NCBI RefSeq assembly: GCF_018873765.1
Contig: NC_057926.1
Location: 46,057,043-46,121,042, forward strand
Length of the DNA: 64,000 nucleotides
Direction of reading: 5' to 3'
Source of the DNA: Telopea speciosissima
Lineage: Eukaryota > Streptophyta > Magnoliopsida > Proteales > Proteaceae
Shown here: piece by piece, positions 11,985 to 23,579 of the stretch
How positions within the stretch are numbered: the first letter of the stretch is position 1
Layout: each line of letters starts with the position of its first letter
The notes under the pieces: generated by a model
Databases searched by the model: none
Told to the model about the DNA's origin: nothing
Seen by the model: only the letters and a program-made list of their open reading frames with translations
Position numbers and translations under genes: made by a program

Positions 11985-12420
11985 CATAAGGATCTTATCA
12001 TTGTGTTAATGAATCACAAACATAAGAGAAGAGACACATACCGGTCACTGACATATGATGTGTAACGATTCCCTGACTCCACTAGCCATGACGACGTTCG
12101 TCTTTGAATCGCTATAACAAGATCAAACAATGGAACTTCTAGGTTTCTCTCTCTTGATCTCCCACAATGTTTTTCAGTGATGGACTGATATAAAACTTAA
12201 CACAGACAGAGAGAAGACCTAGAATCCTTTATATAGATATATTATGATGCACTTCTCTCATCAAGGATTGCTAATTAGACTAGGAATAGAACTCTAATCC
12301 CTTTAGTCAGATAGGATTGAGTTTCCTAATATAAATCGAAATCTATGTTGAGATATACTTGGTCAACAATTAATAGATCATGTGGGACATTAATTAATTA
12401 ATTAAAATTAATTCCTACAA
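11985..12420 (-). mobile_element. Possible solo LTR (copia type)
   Basis: Read on the minus strand, the stretch begins near TGTAGGAATTAATT. It contains an ATTAGGAAACTCAATCC stretch and a TATATAAAGG promoter-like box followed by a CT-rich leader, an arrangement common in plant copia LTRs. No partner LTR or internal region is seen, and I could not confirm the right-hand end or a target duplication. Confidence 0.35.
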
Positions 12421-12590
12421 CAACCACCTATCTGCATGAAGTACTTGTCATGGAAAACGAATGTTAAGGTCGATAAATTGTTAGGTTCTTATGCCAAATT
12501 TCAGTTCATCTGTGTTGTAGCTCTATGGCTTATCCAAGTATATTTGAAATTCTGACATGTATTTATATCAGTAAACAACCAAGTTCCATT

Positions 12591-12742
12591 GTAATGGTAA
12601 GGTTGGTCCAAAGTGACCAAGTGGAACGAGTCTAGAAACAGCCTCTTTGTGAAAGCAAGGGTAAGGCTGCATACATTATGACCCTCCTCAGACCCCGCAG
12701 TGGCAAGAGCCTCGTACACTAGGTACACCTTTTTTTTTTAGT
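12591..12742 (+). mobile_element. Au-type SINE abutting the PPR gene's 3' end
   Basis: The sequence has tRNA-like A and B boxes (TGGTAAGGTTGG; GGAACGAGTCT) and the Au SINE body motifs AACAGCCTCT, GGTAAGGCTGC, CAGACCCCGCAG and GAGCCTCGT. It ends in a T-tract, as Au SINEs do. An 11-bp direct repeat, CAAGTTCCATT, flanks it at 12580-12590 and 12743-12753. The T-tail overlaps the complement of the PPR stop codon at 12738-12740. Confidence 0.9.
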
Positions 12743-14501
12743 CAAGTTCCATTACATCAAACATTTCCAATGATACATGATGAAGCATAGAATAAATAAG
12801 ATGGTTTTGCGGGTGCAAGTTATCTCCCACACCAAAAACACTTACATCTTTTCCAATCTCAATCCAACTATAACCACTCTCTTTCTTCAAACCCTTCTCC
12901 TTCATGAGCCATCTTATTCTCCTCATCTCCTCCCATCTCCCATTATCAGCATACATGTTAGCCAAAAGAACATGATTAGAAGCCGATTTAGGCTCCAATT
13001 TAAAGAGCTCCTCTGCACATTTCAGCCCTAACTCTAATTCTCTGCTAGCTCTGCACCCGTTCAGTAGTGCACCCAGTGCACTAGCACTAGGCTCAAAAGG
13101 CATTTGTCTCATAAATTCCTTAGCCTCATTTACACGGCCAGCCCGCGCAAAAAGATCAACCATGCATGTATAATGCTCTTCCCCTGCCTCAAGCCTATAT
13201 TCTGTTCTCATTGACTGGAAATACTGTATACCATCTTCAATAAGGCCTGATCGGCTACATGCTGACAAGACTGCAACAAAGGTGATTGAATTTGGTTCCA
13301 CACCTGCCTCCTTCATTCGATCAAACATTTCCAATGCCTTAGTCGCTTGCCCATGTTGTGCATACCCAGATATAATTGATGTCCAAGTAATGACATCTTT
13401 TAGATTCATCGAATCAAGTGTTCTTTGAGCATCAAACAAACACCCACATCTTGAATACATTGCCACCAGAGAATTTCCTGCAAAAATCTGAAATTCATAT
13501 CCCAACTTCATGATACAAGCATGAATTAGTTTCCCAAATTCAAGCGCCGGAATGTTTGCACATGCAGCTAAAATGCTCGAAAGAGAATGTGCATCAGGTA
13601 GGACCCCAACAAGGATTTGTTGCTTAAATAATTTAAGTGCTTCTGCTCCTTCATCAATTTGGACATATCCACTGATAATTGAAGTCCATGAGACAACATT
13701 AGTTTCAGCCATTGAATTGAATACCTTACGCGACCATGAGATATATCCAAGCTTCACATACATATCTAATAGTGCACTGGAAACAACTACATGAGATTCA
13801 AATCCAGTTTTTAAAACCAGACAATGGAGTTGCTCTCCTTCCTTTATGTCTTTGAGCTCTCCACAAGCTTTTGCAGCAATTGAAAACGTTTGATGACTGA
13901 ACTCCATGCCTTGGATTTTCATAGTTGAAAATAATTTCCAGGCTTCCCCACTCCGACCATTTCGTGAATAACCAGAAAGCATTGAATTCCACGACACCGA
14001 ATCTCTAATAGGAATTTCATCAAACGCCTGTGCTGCTTCACTCAACTTCCCACACTTTGAATAAAAATCAATAAGAACATTTCCAACAATCACATCGGAT
14101 GGTGGCAACTTCTTCAGTACTTGAGTATGGATTTGCTTACCTTCAATCCATTTTGACAAATTGCCACACGAGTTCAAACAGGAAATCAAAGAAGACCGAT
14201 TGGGATCACACCCTTCTTGATTCATCAAACGAAAAAAATGAAGAGCTTTTTCGGGTTCATTGTTCTGCGAACAAAAGGCAATTGCTGAAGACCAAGAGAA
14301 AGCATCTTTTTCGGGAATTCGATCAAGCACCCTATATGCAATATTGGGTTCTCCACATTTAAAATAAGCTGCAACTGTAAGATTGGCAAGATGGGTATGA
14401 GAAAATAAAGAGGCGATTAAGATTTGAGCATGAATTTGCGGGATTTGTCTTAAACATTTTTCTTTGATGCAACTTAGAAGTCCAGATACGAGATTGATCA
14501 T
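12738..14501 (-). CDS. PLS-class pentatricopeptide repeat protein with E/E+ tail
   Basis: A single uninterrupted 587-residue frame starts at the ATG at 14501. Repeats of about 31-36 residues run through it: NVLIDFYSKCGKL, DSVSWNSMLSGYSRNG, ALLDMYVKLG, NVVSWTSIISGYVQ, SLVAMYSRCGCL, DVITWTSIISGYAQHG. These alternate P, L and S motifs. An E domain follows (ALLNGCRASRELELG, LLANMYADNGRWEEM, GYSWIEIG), then a short E+-like tail; there is no DYW deaminase domain. Such proteins bind organellar RNA in a sequence-specific way and usually act in C-to-U editing or processing in mitochondria or plastids; the target cannot be read here. The last residue and stop codon are supplied by an Au SINE insertion. 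MED21 lies head-to-head on the other strand. Confidence 0.93.
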   Translation of the reverse strand: MINLVSGLLSCIKEKCLRQIPQIHAQILIASLFSHTHLANLTVAAYFKCGEPNIAYRVLDRIPEKDAFSWSSAIAFCSQNNEPEKALHFFRLMNQEGCDPNRSSLISCLNSCGNLSKWIEGKQIHTQVLKKLPPSDVIVGNVLIDFYSKCGKLSEAAQAFDEIPIRDSVSWNSMLSGYSRNGRSGEAWKLFSTMKIQGMEFSHQTFSIAAKACGELKDIKEGEQLHCLVLKTGFESHVVVSSALLDMYVKLGYISWSRKVFNSMAETNVVSWTSIISGYVQIDEGAEALKLFKQQILVGVLPDAHSLSSILAACANIPALEFGKLIHACIMKLGYEFQIFAGNSLVAMYSRCGCLFDAQRTLDSMNLKDVITWTSIISGYAQHGQATKALEMFDRMKEAGVEPNSITFVAVLSACSRSGLIEDGIQYFQSMRTEYRLEAGEEHYTCMVDLFARAGRVNEAKEFMRQMPFEPSASALGALLNGCRASRELELGLKCAEELFKLEPKSASNHVLLANMYADNGRWEEMRRIRWLMKEKGLKKESGYSWIEIGKDVSVFGVGDNLHPQNHLIYSMLHHVSLEMFDVMELD

Positions 14502-14941
14502 GGCTGTGTTGACCGTTGAGACTGAAAGTGAGTTCTACCCATTTCAGTTGCAGAAGGGAGAGGGAGCGAAGAGGCGGATCAGGGAGAACCAGAACCGAAA
14601 TCGAACCGATATCAGAAATTCAAACTGACCGATCCATAATTAAGGTGGTTTCATTTGTTTCGTTTTGGTTTTATATGGTAGACCAACAGGTCCAGACCGA
14701 AACCCCTCGTTTTAACCAATTCCGAATAACCGATAAAAACTGGTTTAACCGTGGTCTAAAAATGGGGTCAATCAAGACTCAAACGAGAGAGAGAGAGAGA
14801 GAGTGAGAAAGAGACTTCGAGAAATCTCTCAGAGGGAAGAAGACCTACAGAGTCACAGACTGAGAGTGAAAGAGACTGAGGGTCTCGTCCGGGAGAAGGA
14901 GAGATAGCCTTCCTCCGTTCACACAGATCTTCGCTGTCTAG
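14502..14941. promoter_or_regulatory. Shared intergenic promoter region and MED21 leader exon
   Basis: Only about 300-400 bp separate the PPR start codon (14501, minus) from what looks like the transcribed leader of MED21. The purine-rich GAGAGA stretch at 14784-14941 ends CTGTCTAG before a GTATGT donor at 14942, typical of a plant 5'-UTR exon. Transcription start sites are inferred, not seen. Confidence 0.45.
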
Positions 14942-17527
14942 GTATGTCTCTGCAACTTTTCAGGTTTTAGGTTTTCTCTCTCTCTCTTTCTCTCTTCTCT
15001 CTCTCTCTCTCTCTATGTGTCTACACTTCCTCACCTCCACCACCAAAGTATTGTAGTTTGGGTATTTGGCAGAATGAATTGGAAGTCATAAAAGATGGAA
15101 AATTTGTGCATTGCAGTCTTTTTCTTAGAGTCAGAGGCTGATTGTCGGACTCGTCCAACTTCAGGTCCTGTTCTGAATCCTCATCTCTTTGAATGATTCA
15201 GAATTTCAGGCAGGTATCAAGTAATTGTTGGCAGGCTAGCCCACATGTAAGGATCAAAATGAAATAGCTCCAAATGAAACAAGTGCAACTTGTATTACAT
15301 CGTATGGTTTATTGGGGAGGCCTGTTGGGATGACTTTAAGTAATCTTGTATTTCTTAGAGATTCCTTTCTCCATCTCTTCTGAGTGCCTCAGTTCAGTAA
15401 TTAGAATTTGCTGATACGACTTGTAGTTTAGTACCGGAGTACCTCTTTTTTTTTTTTTTTTTTTGGAGGCTTTTCTGCTTATTGGAATTACAAGTTCTGA
15501 TCTTATTGACCATGTCCTGCAGGATTTAAGTGGGGTTTATAAATTGTCATGGATTACTTTAGTGCTGTTTTGAGGCTATGTAAATACAGCTAGTGTGTGT
15601 ATGTGTGTGTGGCTTTGTGCTTCTAGGCTTGATCAGTTCAACTACTTACCACCAGCAATCATATTTAGGTTCTAGGCTTTAAATTCAGATAATTTTGTTT
15701 TTGTTCTTACTCTAGTTTGTACATATATTTTTGCTTGTTCCAAATGCTGTCTTGGTAAAATGGTGGAAGTTGTAGAAGTTGAGATGATTGACTCAAATGA
15801 TAGTGCTTTGATACCACAGTTCCGTGCTGTTGACTTACAGGGTGATGGTGAAACTGTCCTGTTTTTGGGATTTCTTGCTCATCTTTTCTTGAATTTAAAG
15901 CGCCCTGTAGTGGCTTCTTTTAGGGTATTGCAACTAATGATATGGATAAAAGTGAGAGAATTTTTTGTGATGTTGCTGATATTGTGGACTCCAGAAAAAT
16001 ACCCAGAAGGTTAAGTAGGAAGTCTGTGGAAGGCACCAGTTGGCTTCCATGGATGGTGAATTTTGTTTTGAGGATGCTGAAGCAGTTGCACAGCGTCTAT
16101 TGTTTCCTCTATGCTCTGAGTCTGCTTGGCCGTTCTGAAATTAATTCCATCTAAATAAGCACATTTTTGCATTCTAGACCCTGTCAAATACACAACAGAG
16201 CCTTTTTTTTTTTCCAGCCAGAAACTTTTCTAAAACCTCTTTTTCTGAAAGTATAGAAATAGTTTCTGAGAACCCATACCAAGGATACCCGTTATTATGA
16301 TTAATGGTTTATTATTCTTATATATTAAATATCAGGGCTGTGTTCTCTGGTTGCTGCATTTTATTACATGGGTTGTTGTAGGCTTTTCAACTTCATTTGT
16401 TTTTCACCTCAAAACAATTGTCCTTAGTGATTCTTGATGAGTTTTCATTTTTGGCAACTCAATGTTTTGAAGTGAAGGCTAGGTTTTCTCCCCCTTTCTA
16501 TATTTCAAATTGAGAACATGATATTTGTTTGTTGGATTTAATATATAATCACAAGTATGTTTATAAATTTTGGTTGGCTTTGACCTTATTCCATTGAAAA
16601 TATTGTGCTCTTATTCAAAATTATACTTTTTCCTTTTCACCCAGAGTAGTCAATGACCACCTTCCCCCCTCCCCACACACACACACAAAAAAAAAAAAGG
16701 ATGTTTTCATTTTTCAATATAGTTATGTGTATTTGTTGTTGTACCCAGATCCTTCCATTATCTTTGAATGGTAGTTTTCTTGTGTTCCTTTCTTAGTAAT
16801 AAACTTCTATGTAACTGCATAAGAAATTGCCTTGAAGATTTGGCTGATGATTTTTAGCTCAAAGTAATGTACAACAGAAGAAAAAGAAAAAAACAACATT
16901 GGGAAAGTGTAGGCAATTGATCAAGTTGCAAAGGCAACTCGGGCATTATTTATCGCCATGTGACAGGTTTGTTGGGGCCCATATCTCATGGAGGGAAGGC
17001 CCACCCATCCCTGCTCATGTGTCAATTTTGGTCCAAATGAACTCTTTTGCATGACGAATTCAAGTGGACAAAATTGGTTAAAAGCCACTCATCATCGGAT
17101 GGTTCTGAACCATTGAAAATATTATGAAAAGGTTTGTAAAACATGGTGGAACATCCAATGAGTTAGGACCTGAAATCTGGGACCTAATAAATAGTCTCTT
17201 CTTCACATCAGTGGTTTGGATTGCCCCACTTGACATTTCCACGTGGCGGAAAATGAGGGGCTGAGGCAACTCAGCCAAGCTGCTTCCTTTTTGCCAAGAA
17301 AATATTTTGGTTAATGTCCCAAGAAGAAAAGGAGGATGGAAATTTTGTTTTTCTTGTAGTATCATATATGCCATGGAGCTTCGATATCGAGTTTCCTTAA
17401 AATACTTCTACTCAAAGCATGCAAGACCATCTTCCTTTCCCCTTCAGATTTGAAAGTATGGATGGATATTTATTCTTTGGATTGTTATTCAGAATAATAC
17501 ATTTGGAATTTCAAAGCCAATTGCAAG
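14942..17527 (+). other. Probable 5'-UTR intron of MED21
   Basis: No coding exon was recognised in 2.6 kb. A GTATGT donor at 14942 and a TTGCAAG acceptor directly before the MED21 ATG at 17528 suggest a leader intron, though other transcription starts are possible. It contains CT-rich tracts at 14975-15015, poly(T) at 15447-15463, a GT-rich tract near 15595-15611 and an unassigned repeat-like block at 16910-17390. Confidence 0.4.
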
Positions 17528-17855
17528 ATGGACATCATATCTCAGCTCCAGGATCAAGTCAATACAGTTGCCTCTCTTGCCTTTAATACCTTTGGGACAC
17601 TGCAAAGAGATGCCCCTCCAGTCCGTCTTTCACCAAATTATCCAGAACCACCTGCTGCCAATCCCTCGGAGGACACTGTGAATATTGCAGAACAACCCAA
17701 GCTCATGAGTGCTGCCCTAGTTAAGGCTGCTAAGCAGGTGAAGAATTTATCTGTAGCTAAGGAGAAATGTTGACATTGGAAATTAGTGACGTAATAGTTT
17801 TCTCTATTGCCGAACGGAAACTAAAGGAACTTGTTTGCCAACAGCTAGTGTATTC

Positions 17856-17898
<43 letters not shown>

Positions 17899-18047
17899 GG
17901 CACAACGGGTAAGTTGTGCCATTGCAACCATCAGGTTGTGGGTTCAATACATGGAAATAGCCTCTCCGCGAAGCGGGGTTAAGGCTGCTTATATTTGCCC
18001 CTCCTAGACCCTGCAGTAGTGGGAGTCTTGTGCACTGGGATGCTCTT

Positions 18048-18092
<45 letters not shown>

Positions 18093-19747
18093 GGGGGGGG
18101 GGAGGGGAGAAGGAAAAGTTAATCACCTGTGTTTTATATTTTTGTAACTCATTGTTGTTCTCTTCCCCCTTCTTGAAGTATGCATCACAACATCATCTTT
18201 TTGTTAGCTTTTGTGGGACAGCTTGATGTTCCACCTTCCCACCCCCACCCCCCAAAAAAAAAAAAAAACAAAAAACCTGCCAAGAAGAAATTCATTTGAA
18301 AGTTAAGATATTATTATACTATGTCAGTTTGTAAATGGAGCTCTCCTAGATAAGAGAGCCTTGATGCATGCTTGATGTCAATATACCTTGCATTAGACAT
18401 TAGTGTTCAAGGTTTGATTTATCTTCTTTGCTTTTGATCTTGCTAGAAACATTTCCTTTTTATCATCTTCAAAGACTGAATTTGGATTTCTATTGCTTAC
18501 TTTGAATTTTTTTTTATTTTCTTTCAGATAAATTTTGAATAACTGGACTATTTTTCACAGGATGTTCCTCTTTCAAATGAAAATGGCACTTATCCTTTGA
18601 TTTTTTTGTTTCCATAAAGCCAGAGTTACCATGAAAGAGAAAACGAATGTAGCCTCCCAATCTGCCTCATCAAATTAATCTCCTCACTGTAATGAAATTT
18701 TACCACATCTGAAAGATATGGAAATTTTCATGACATGAGGACAAATTTCTGACTCTTGACTTAAAGTATTCTTAATAATAATTACCATTAGGAGCGGTTG
18801 TGTAATCCAGCTCAATTCTTTAATTGAGGTATAGAGTTTGTTGAATCCATCCCAAGTTATCTGGATAATCACCATGTTTGTAATAGCTTAATATAGTAAT
18901 GATTTTTTGTTTCTAGTTTGATACATTGGTTAATGCGCTTCCAGTAGCAGAGGGAGATGAAGAAGCACAACTGAAACGGATTGCAGAACTTGAGGTATAG
19001 TGATGCCAAGTTATTATTCTGTTAACAATGCTATTATGCCCCTGGTAGAAATTCCTCTCTTATTTCTCTAATTCTCTTACTCATTTTCTAGGCTGAAAAT
19101 GAAGCAGTGGGACAGGAACTCCAAAGGCAACTAGAGGCAGCAGGTGAATTTTTAACTCTTCTTGGAAGATTCACTTATTAATTCATTTTGTCTCAAATGA
19201 TTATAGCAGAACATGAACAACTAGCTGTCATCTTTTATATTTCTACACATATATTCTCTACAAGAGGATAATATGAATGGAATAGAGGCCTGTCAACTGG
19301 TAAACTATATCTTAATGTTTCCCTTGTAAGAAACTTTTTGTGCTCAAGAGACATAGATCATGAGTGATGATGGATGGTAGATTGCTGGATTAATGGGCAA
19401 TCTCAGCTAGCAATGTTAGCATTTGGCACCTACTGAGATGTAACAAGAAATCATCTCAAAGAGTTGTGGTTAATACCCATGTAGAGAAACCAGCTATTTA
19501 TTTGTGGAAATTCCTAAAATATGCTTTTTTACTATTCAGTATATAATGGGTGGAGTAGAGGAACCACTTGCACCCAGTACCACCCTTTCGATTCCATAAA
19601 TGTTACTCTTCATCAAAATCAGAAATTAATAATTTACCCATACTGTTGTGTTTGGTGCTACTTCTACCAGAGCAAGAGTTGAAGCAGGTTCAGGAGTTGT
19701 TCAATCAAGCTGTTGACAATTGCGTGAACTTGAAGAAACCTGATTGA
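17528..19747 (+). CDS. MED21: Mediator complex subunit 21
   Basis: Four exons: 17528-17737, 18917-18994, 19092-19143 and 19671-19747. All have GT-AG borders and phases that join to a 138-residue product, the usual length for plant MED21. Exon 1 starts MDIISQLQDQVN and contains TFGTLQRDAPP and LSPNYPEPP, hallmarks of the family. Exons 2-4 encode the heptad-rich coiled coil (QLKRIAELEAENEAVGQELQ... then EQELKQVQELF) that pairs with MED7 at the Mediator middle-module hinge. The protein acts in the nucleus, linking activators to RNA polymerase II; in Arabidopsis it also binds the H2B ubiquitin ligase HUB1 in defence. Intron 1 holds an Au SINE between GA tracts. A decayed partial copy of exon 4 follows the stop. 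Confidence 0.95.
17857..18105 (+). mobile_element. Au SINE flanked by GA microsatellites in MED21 intron 1
   Basis: Between (GA)n tracts at 17857-17894 and 18053-18083 lies a tRNA-derived SINE at about 17895-18050. It has TTGGCACAACGGGTAAG (A box), GGTTGTGGGTTCAAT (B box), then AATAGCCTCTCCGCGAAG, GTTAAGGCTGC and CAGTAGTGGGAGTCTTGTGCACTGG arranged as in Au SINEs. It lies in the sense direction of MED21. Confidence 0.85.
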
Positions 19748-19750
19748 TGA

Positions 19751-19802
19751 AAGTTCAGGAGTTATTTGACCTAACTGTAGAAACCGCTCGAACTTGAATA
19801 GA
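19751..19802 (+). pseudogene. Decayed tandem copy of MED21 exon 4
   Basis: Immediately after the MED21 stop, the stretch AAGTTCAGGAGTTATTTGAC...GAACTTGAATAG parallels the exon 4 core at about 19686-19736 (CAGGTTCAGGAGTTGTTC...GAACTTGAAG) over about 50 bp, with scattered substitutions. It lies in the 3' UTR and is not translated as part of the protein. Confidence 0.65.
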
Positions 19803-22627
19803 GACCATCAATGATCAGTGGACAAGAGGAAGTATGAGTTATGCCTTTCTTTTTTTAAAATTTTGACCTATTTTCTTTGTCCAAAGTGTATGCCATGGTT
19901 CATATTGTAAAATTAATGCTGGGATAGATCCTGTGTCATCTATCTTATTTTGGTTTCGTGATTCCTGTCATGAATTCAATTGCCAAACATGGAACACAAA
20001 TTAATAGCTGCATGAGTTGATAAAATTCTTATTTCTTGTAAGATCCATGAGGTCGACCACTGTGGGTTTTCTCCATATTTATGCAACCATCTTGAATTTG
20101 ATAGTTACTTGATCTATTGAAGTACTTTCTATTATGCAAACTGGACTTCTCTTTCTTGGTTGGTTTTTGAAGGGAAAGGTACTAGCAAAGGCTAGTTCAT
20201 ATTTTTATGACGGATCAGTGCACACTCAAGTTTCTTAAGATGATGTTCTTTCCTCCGTCACAAATCGAGTCAATATATTATTATAAGATTTTCTAATGTC
20301 GCTTGCTATTTATTTTAGATTAGAGTTTCCCTCCACCCACGCTGAATGGGAATCCATTCACCGTGGGGAGGGCAGGGTTTGGTTTGGTATCGTATCGGTA
20401 GAGTATTTTGAGGAACATACTAAAACGCTATTGGAATCAGATCGCCCAATCCATTTCACAGAGTTTTGAATCACCAAGAATCTAATTGGGGATGGCCACC
20501 AAAAGGGGTGGCAGCCCAGCAAGAAGACTACCCCGCGGCTAGATGCCAATTTGAATTGGACGATCTGATTCTCTTTAAACCGTGCCCTTTGCTTTGCGGT
20601 GATATGTATTGGTCCTAGACAACCCAATCACAATTTGGCCATCAAATTTTTGTAACATTACATTTTTATCCTCTTTTAATATGATGCGAAAAATGTCTAA
20701 GACAATGATAAGATATTTTTAGATTATTTTCGAAAAAAAAAAAGACCACCATTTTATTTAGTTATAATTTTTTTTTGGGGGGTGGGGGGGGAGAGGGGGA
20801 CCAAACGTAGAACGTGTACTGGGTAATATGTATAACTTATCTGCAAAATTTAAACACCAACTAAACTGTCATGTGGCAAAAAAATGCCCAAATGTTAATC
20901 CACTAGAGACTTCCTCTAAGGGTGCTCAGCTAGAAAGACCACACGTACATAAACACATAGATTACTTAGGAATGTTCTATTCAAGAAATATGACTACTGT
21001 AGTTCAAAACCTCTATCACATATCAATAATTCAAAAATAAATGAACCTATAGATTTATTAGTAGGTGAGTAGAGCTTAATTGTTAATTGTCTAACTTGAA
21101 ACATTAAAGAGATGATTCATAACCATCTTAAAGTCCATTACAAATGACCAAATAACTATAGGGGCGATGTTCTCTGCTCGGGAGCGCATCTGGGCGTAGA
21201 CTGCGCTCAAACACATGGCGTGGGATAGGGGTGAGATTTCGATCATTCAGGGGGGTGGGCTGGTCATTTCAACCAACCCCCATATGCCTAGGCGCATCTT
21301 GCACCCCCAATGCAAAGAACTATATCCCATAACTATAAGTCCATCCATATTCTTGATAATTTGATACCTGTACTCAACAAAAATAAAGTGCAACAAGACC
21401 AGTAAATGCTAAAAAATTGAGTACCCCACACATTTCCCCAAGAGGTCATTCGCCCATGAAGTGTCCAACGAGGCATCCAATGTTAGGATGATTGGATAAG
21501 CATTGGGATACATGCAAGCACACATCCCGGCATGAGTCTAGTCAACCCAGTCCTTGGATGCTCACTAGGCAATCCCTGGGTGATGATGGGGGTTGCTGGA
21601 GAGGAACCCAATGCATGCATGCGAATCCAATATTCGCGGAGGGAAGCTACATCTCATCTACAACATAGATCCCAAGGATGGTTCCAATCAAAACTTAAAA
21701 TCTTAATGTAAATATAAAAGGCATTGCTTATCATGTGGGCAAAAGAAAGCACTGTGCTCTCTGGCAGACTAGTTCCTGAGAGTGTTTAACTTATGCTAGA
21801 CTTCAGGAACTTGTCCATCCCACATTGGATTTACTTTTAGTTAATTGCCAGTAGTGAACTATAATATTTCAATTCCCCCTTTTTTTTATGCCATAATGTA
21901 TAAGTGAATCAACATTGAAAGTATTTTCTTTGCATACATGAGAGAGGCAATGAATCTTTTTCAGGGGGTTGGGATGGGAAGAGAGATAGACACAAAGCCT
22001 GGCGGCATGCCCAGCCTTTTTTCTATATTTAACTCGGTCTTGGATCTGCTATTGAATAAGCCACGGAAAATTATTTGCTTCATTTGCCGCCCAGTCTATT
22101 TCCCCAAGTCCCTCTACCAAGGGGTGGTGGACACCACCTGGGCAATGTGTTCGGGCAGGAGGTAGGGTGGTCATTTCCGCCCCTACCCCCTTATTAGAGG
22201 AACTCGGGAAATAGAGCAGATAATGATCCGTTAGAACTATTTCTAGATTTTGATAAACACTACAAAGGAATAATCTTATGAGATTATTACCCACAAATCA
22301 TTGTTTAATAAGAAAATCCATATTAGTAATTTATCTAGAAACTAATAAAATTTCTGACTCCCAACTTTAAAAGAAAGACGGCTTACAGTACCAATTCTAT
22401 TGTTAACTTAGAGAATCAGAACTGCCACAGAACCTGGTAAATTTGTCTATGGATTCCCTTGAAGTGTTTTTCCCTCTTCTAATTATTCATGCCAAGTTTC
22501 CATGGAGATTCTTCTTTGAAATTTTGAGAACAAAAAATATTTAAAACAGAGGCCGAGAGAAATACCAGGAAATCTCAATATTTGCCTTATTATTTCAATC
22601 TCTCAACAGAATTTCAATTCTCTGAAT
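19803..22627. other. Gene-free stretch with several MITE-like repeats
   Basis: No exon was recognised. Recognisable repeats: 21172-21320, a GC-rich MITE (TGTTCTCTGC ... GCAAAGAAC); 21436-21640, a repeat also present at 39705-39885 (CGCCCATGAA, GAGGCATCC, GCTCACTAGGCAATCCCTG); and 22070-22215, part of the family represented at 56534-56667. A stretch at 20340-20640 with TGGTATCGTATCGG is unassigned. Confidence 0.5.
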
Positions 22628-23579
22628 CTATCCCAAAGAGCTTCTCTTTGTCAATGGAGTTCGCAGGTATCCCTCTACCTCGAACTCCTTGGGTGAAACC
22701 TCATAATACTTTGCAAACTGTTCTCTTGCCTCTTTGTTTCTATCAAGAAAACTGTAAATCACACCTTGGCAGAAGTAAGGCCTGAAATCATTTGGGTCTT
22801 CCTTTGCCAGTTCTTGGTAACTCCTCAAAGCCTCATCAACATTCTTCTGAAGAAATTGAATCTGAGCGATAATTAACCTCGCATCTCTTGATTCCTTACT
22901 CTTCTGCTCCTCCACTGCAAGTGTCAATGCTTCTTCGAGTTGTTTCAGCACAACCTCCCCTTCTCCACAGTGGTCCATAAGCAAGGCATTCTCAAATAAA
23001 GCTTCAAAAGTGAGAAGATTTATAGTCAAAATCTCTTCATAAACCTTTCGAGCTTCATCTTTCTCTCCCATCTCACTCAGCAAATTCACCATTAAAAACA
23101 TCCATTCCACCTCTGACGGTTGAGCCTCAACCAATTGTCTCAATATCTTCGAAGCTTCCTCGTTTTCTTCGTCTTTGAGCTTCCTTTGAAACAGAGATTT
23201 CAAGACATCAACAGAATCAGAATGAGATTCATTGGTTTCTTCCTCTTCAAGCCCCTGCTTCTCCTCCGTCAATGTTGCTGCAGTATCTGCTCTGACAGGC
23301 AACCCAGAGAATCTCCCGAATGTCAAAGCGGCGACTGTGGCGGTCAAGATAACATTTAGCAGTGTTCTTGATCTTCCGGATTAGAGGAGTTTCCTCGGAT
23401 ACAGGGTTGACACTCGATGAAACCTTCATTGCAAAAACCCTAACCCTAGCTTGAGAAGTTGGTGGTTTTATGATAGATAGGCTGATATTCGAAGGAGGCC
23501 ATTGTTGGGAGGTTAGGAATGTAGTGAATGGAAGGGAATTGGAATTTCCACCATATGCTCTGGTTAGAGAGATGTCCAT
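22628..23579 (-). CDS. SG1: SLOW GREEN 1-like chloroplast TPR protein, with a frame break
   Basis: The minus-strand start at 23579 opens a Ser/Thr-rich plastid-transit-like N-terminus (MDISLTRAYGG...VRVFAMKVSS) that reads into PLIRKIKNTA. The frame is then lost at an AAA run near 23357-23355 and resumes one base out of step as NVILTATVAALTFGRFSGLPVRAD. The remainder holds TPR-type helices: EASKILRQLVEAQPSEVEW, TFEALFENALLMDHCGEGE, NVDEALRSYQELAKEDPNDFRPYFCQGVIYS, ending VEGYLRTPLTK. Total coding length is about 316 residues, like Arabidopsis SG1, a TPR protein needed for chloroplast development. Either one extra base was gained or this is an assembly error in the A-run; since the rest is undamaged I lean to error or a very recent lesion. 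A gene-fragment-bearing transposon lies about 120 bp upstream. Confidence 0.8.

Noticed and set aside
15760-16014. Short open frame between the PPR gene and MED21
   Set aside because: No family resemblance, AT-rich codon use, and it lies in the probable MED21 leader intron.
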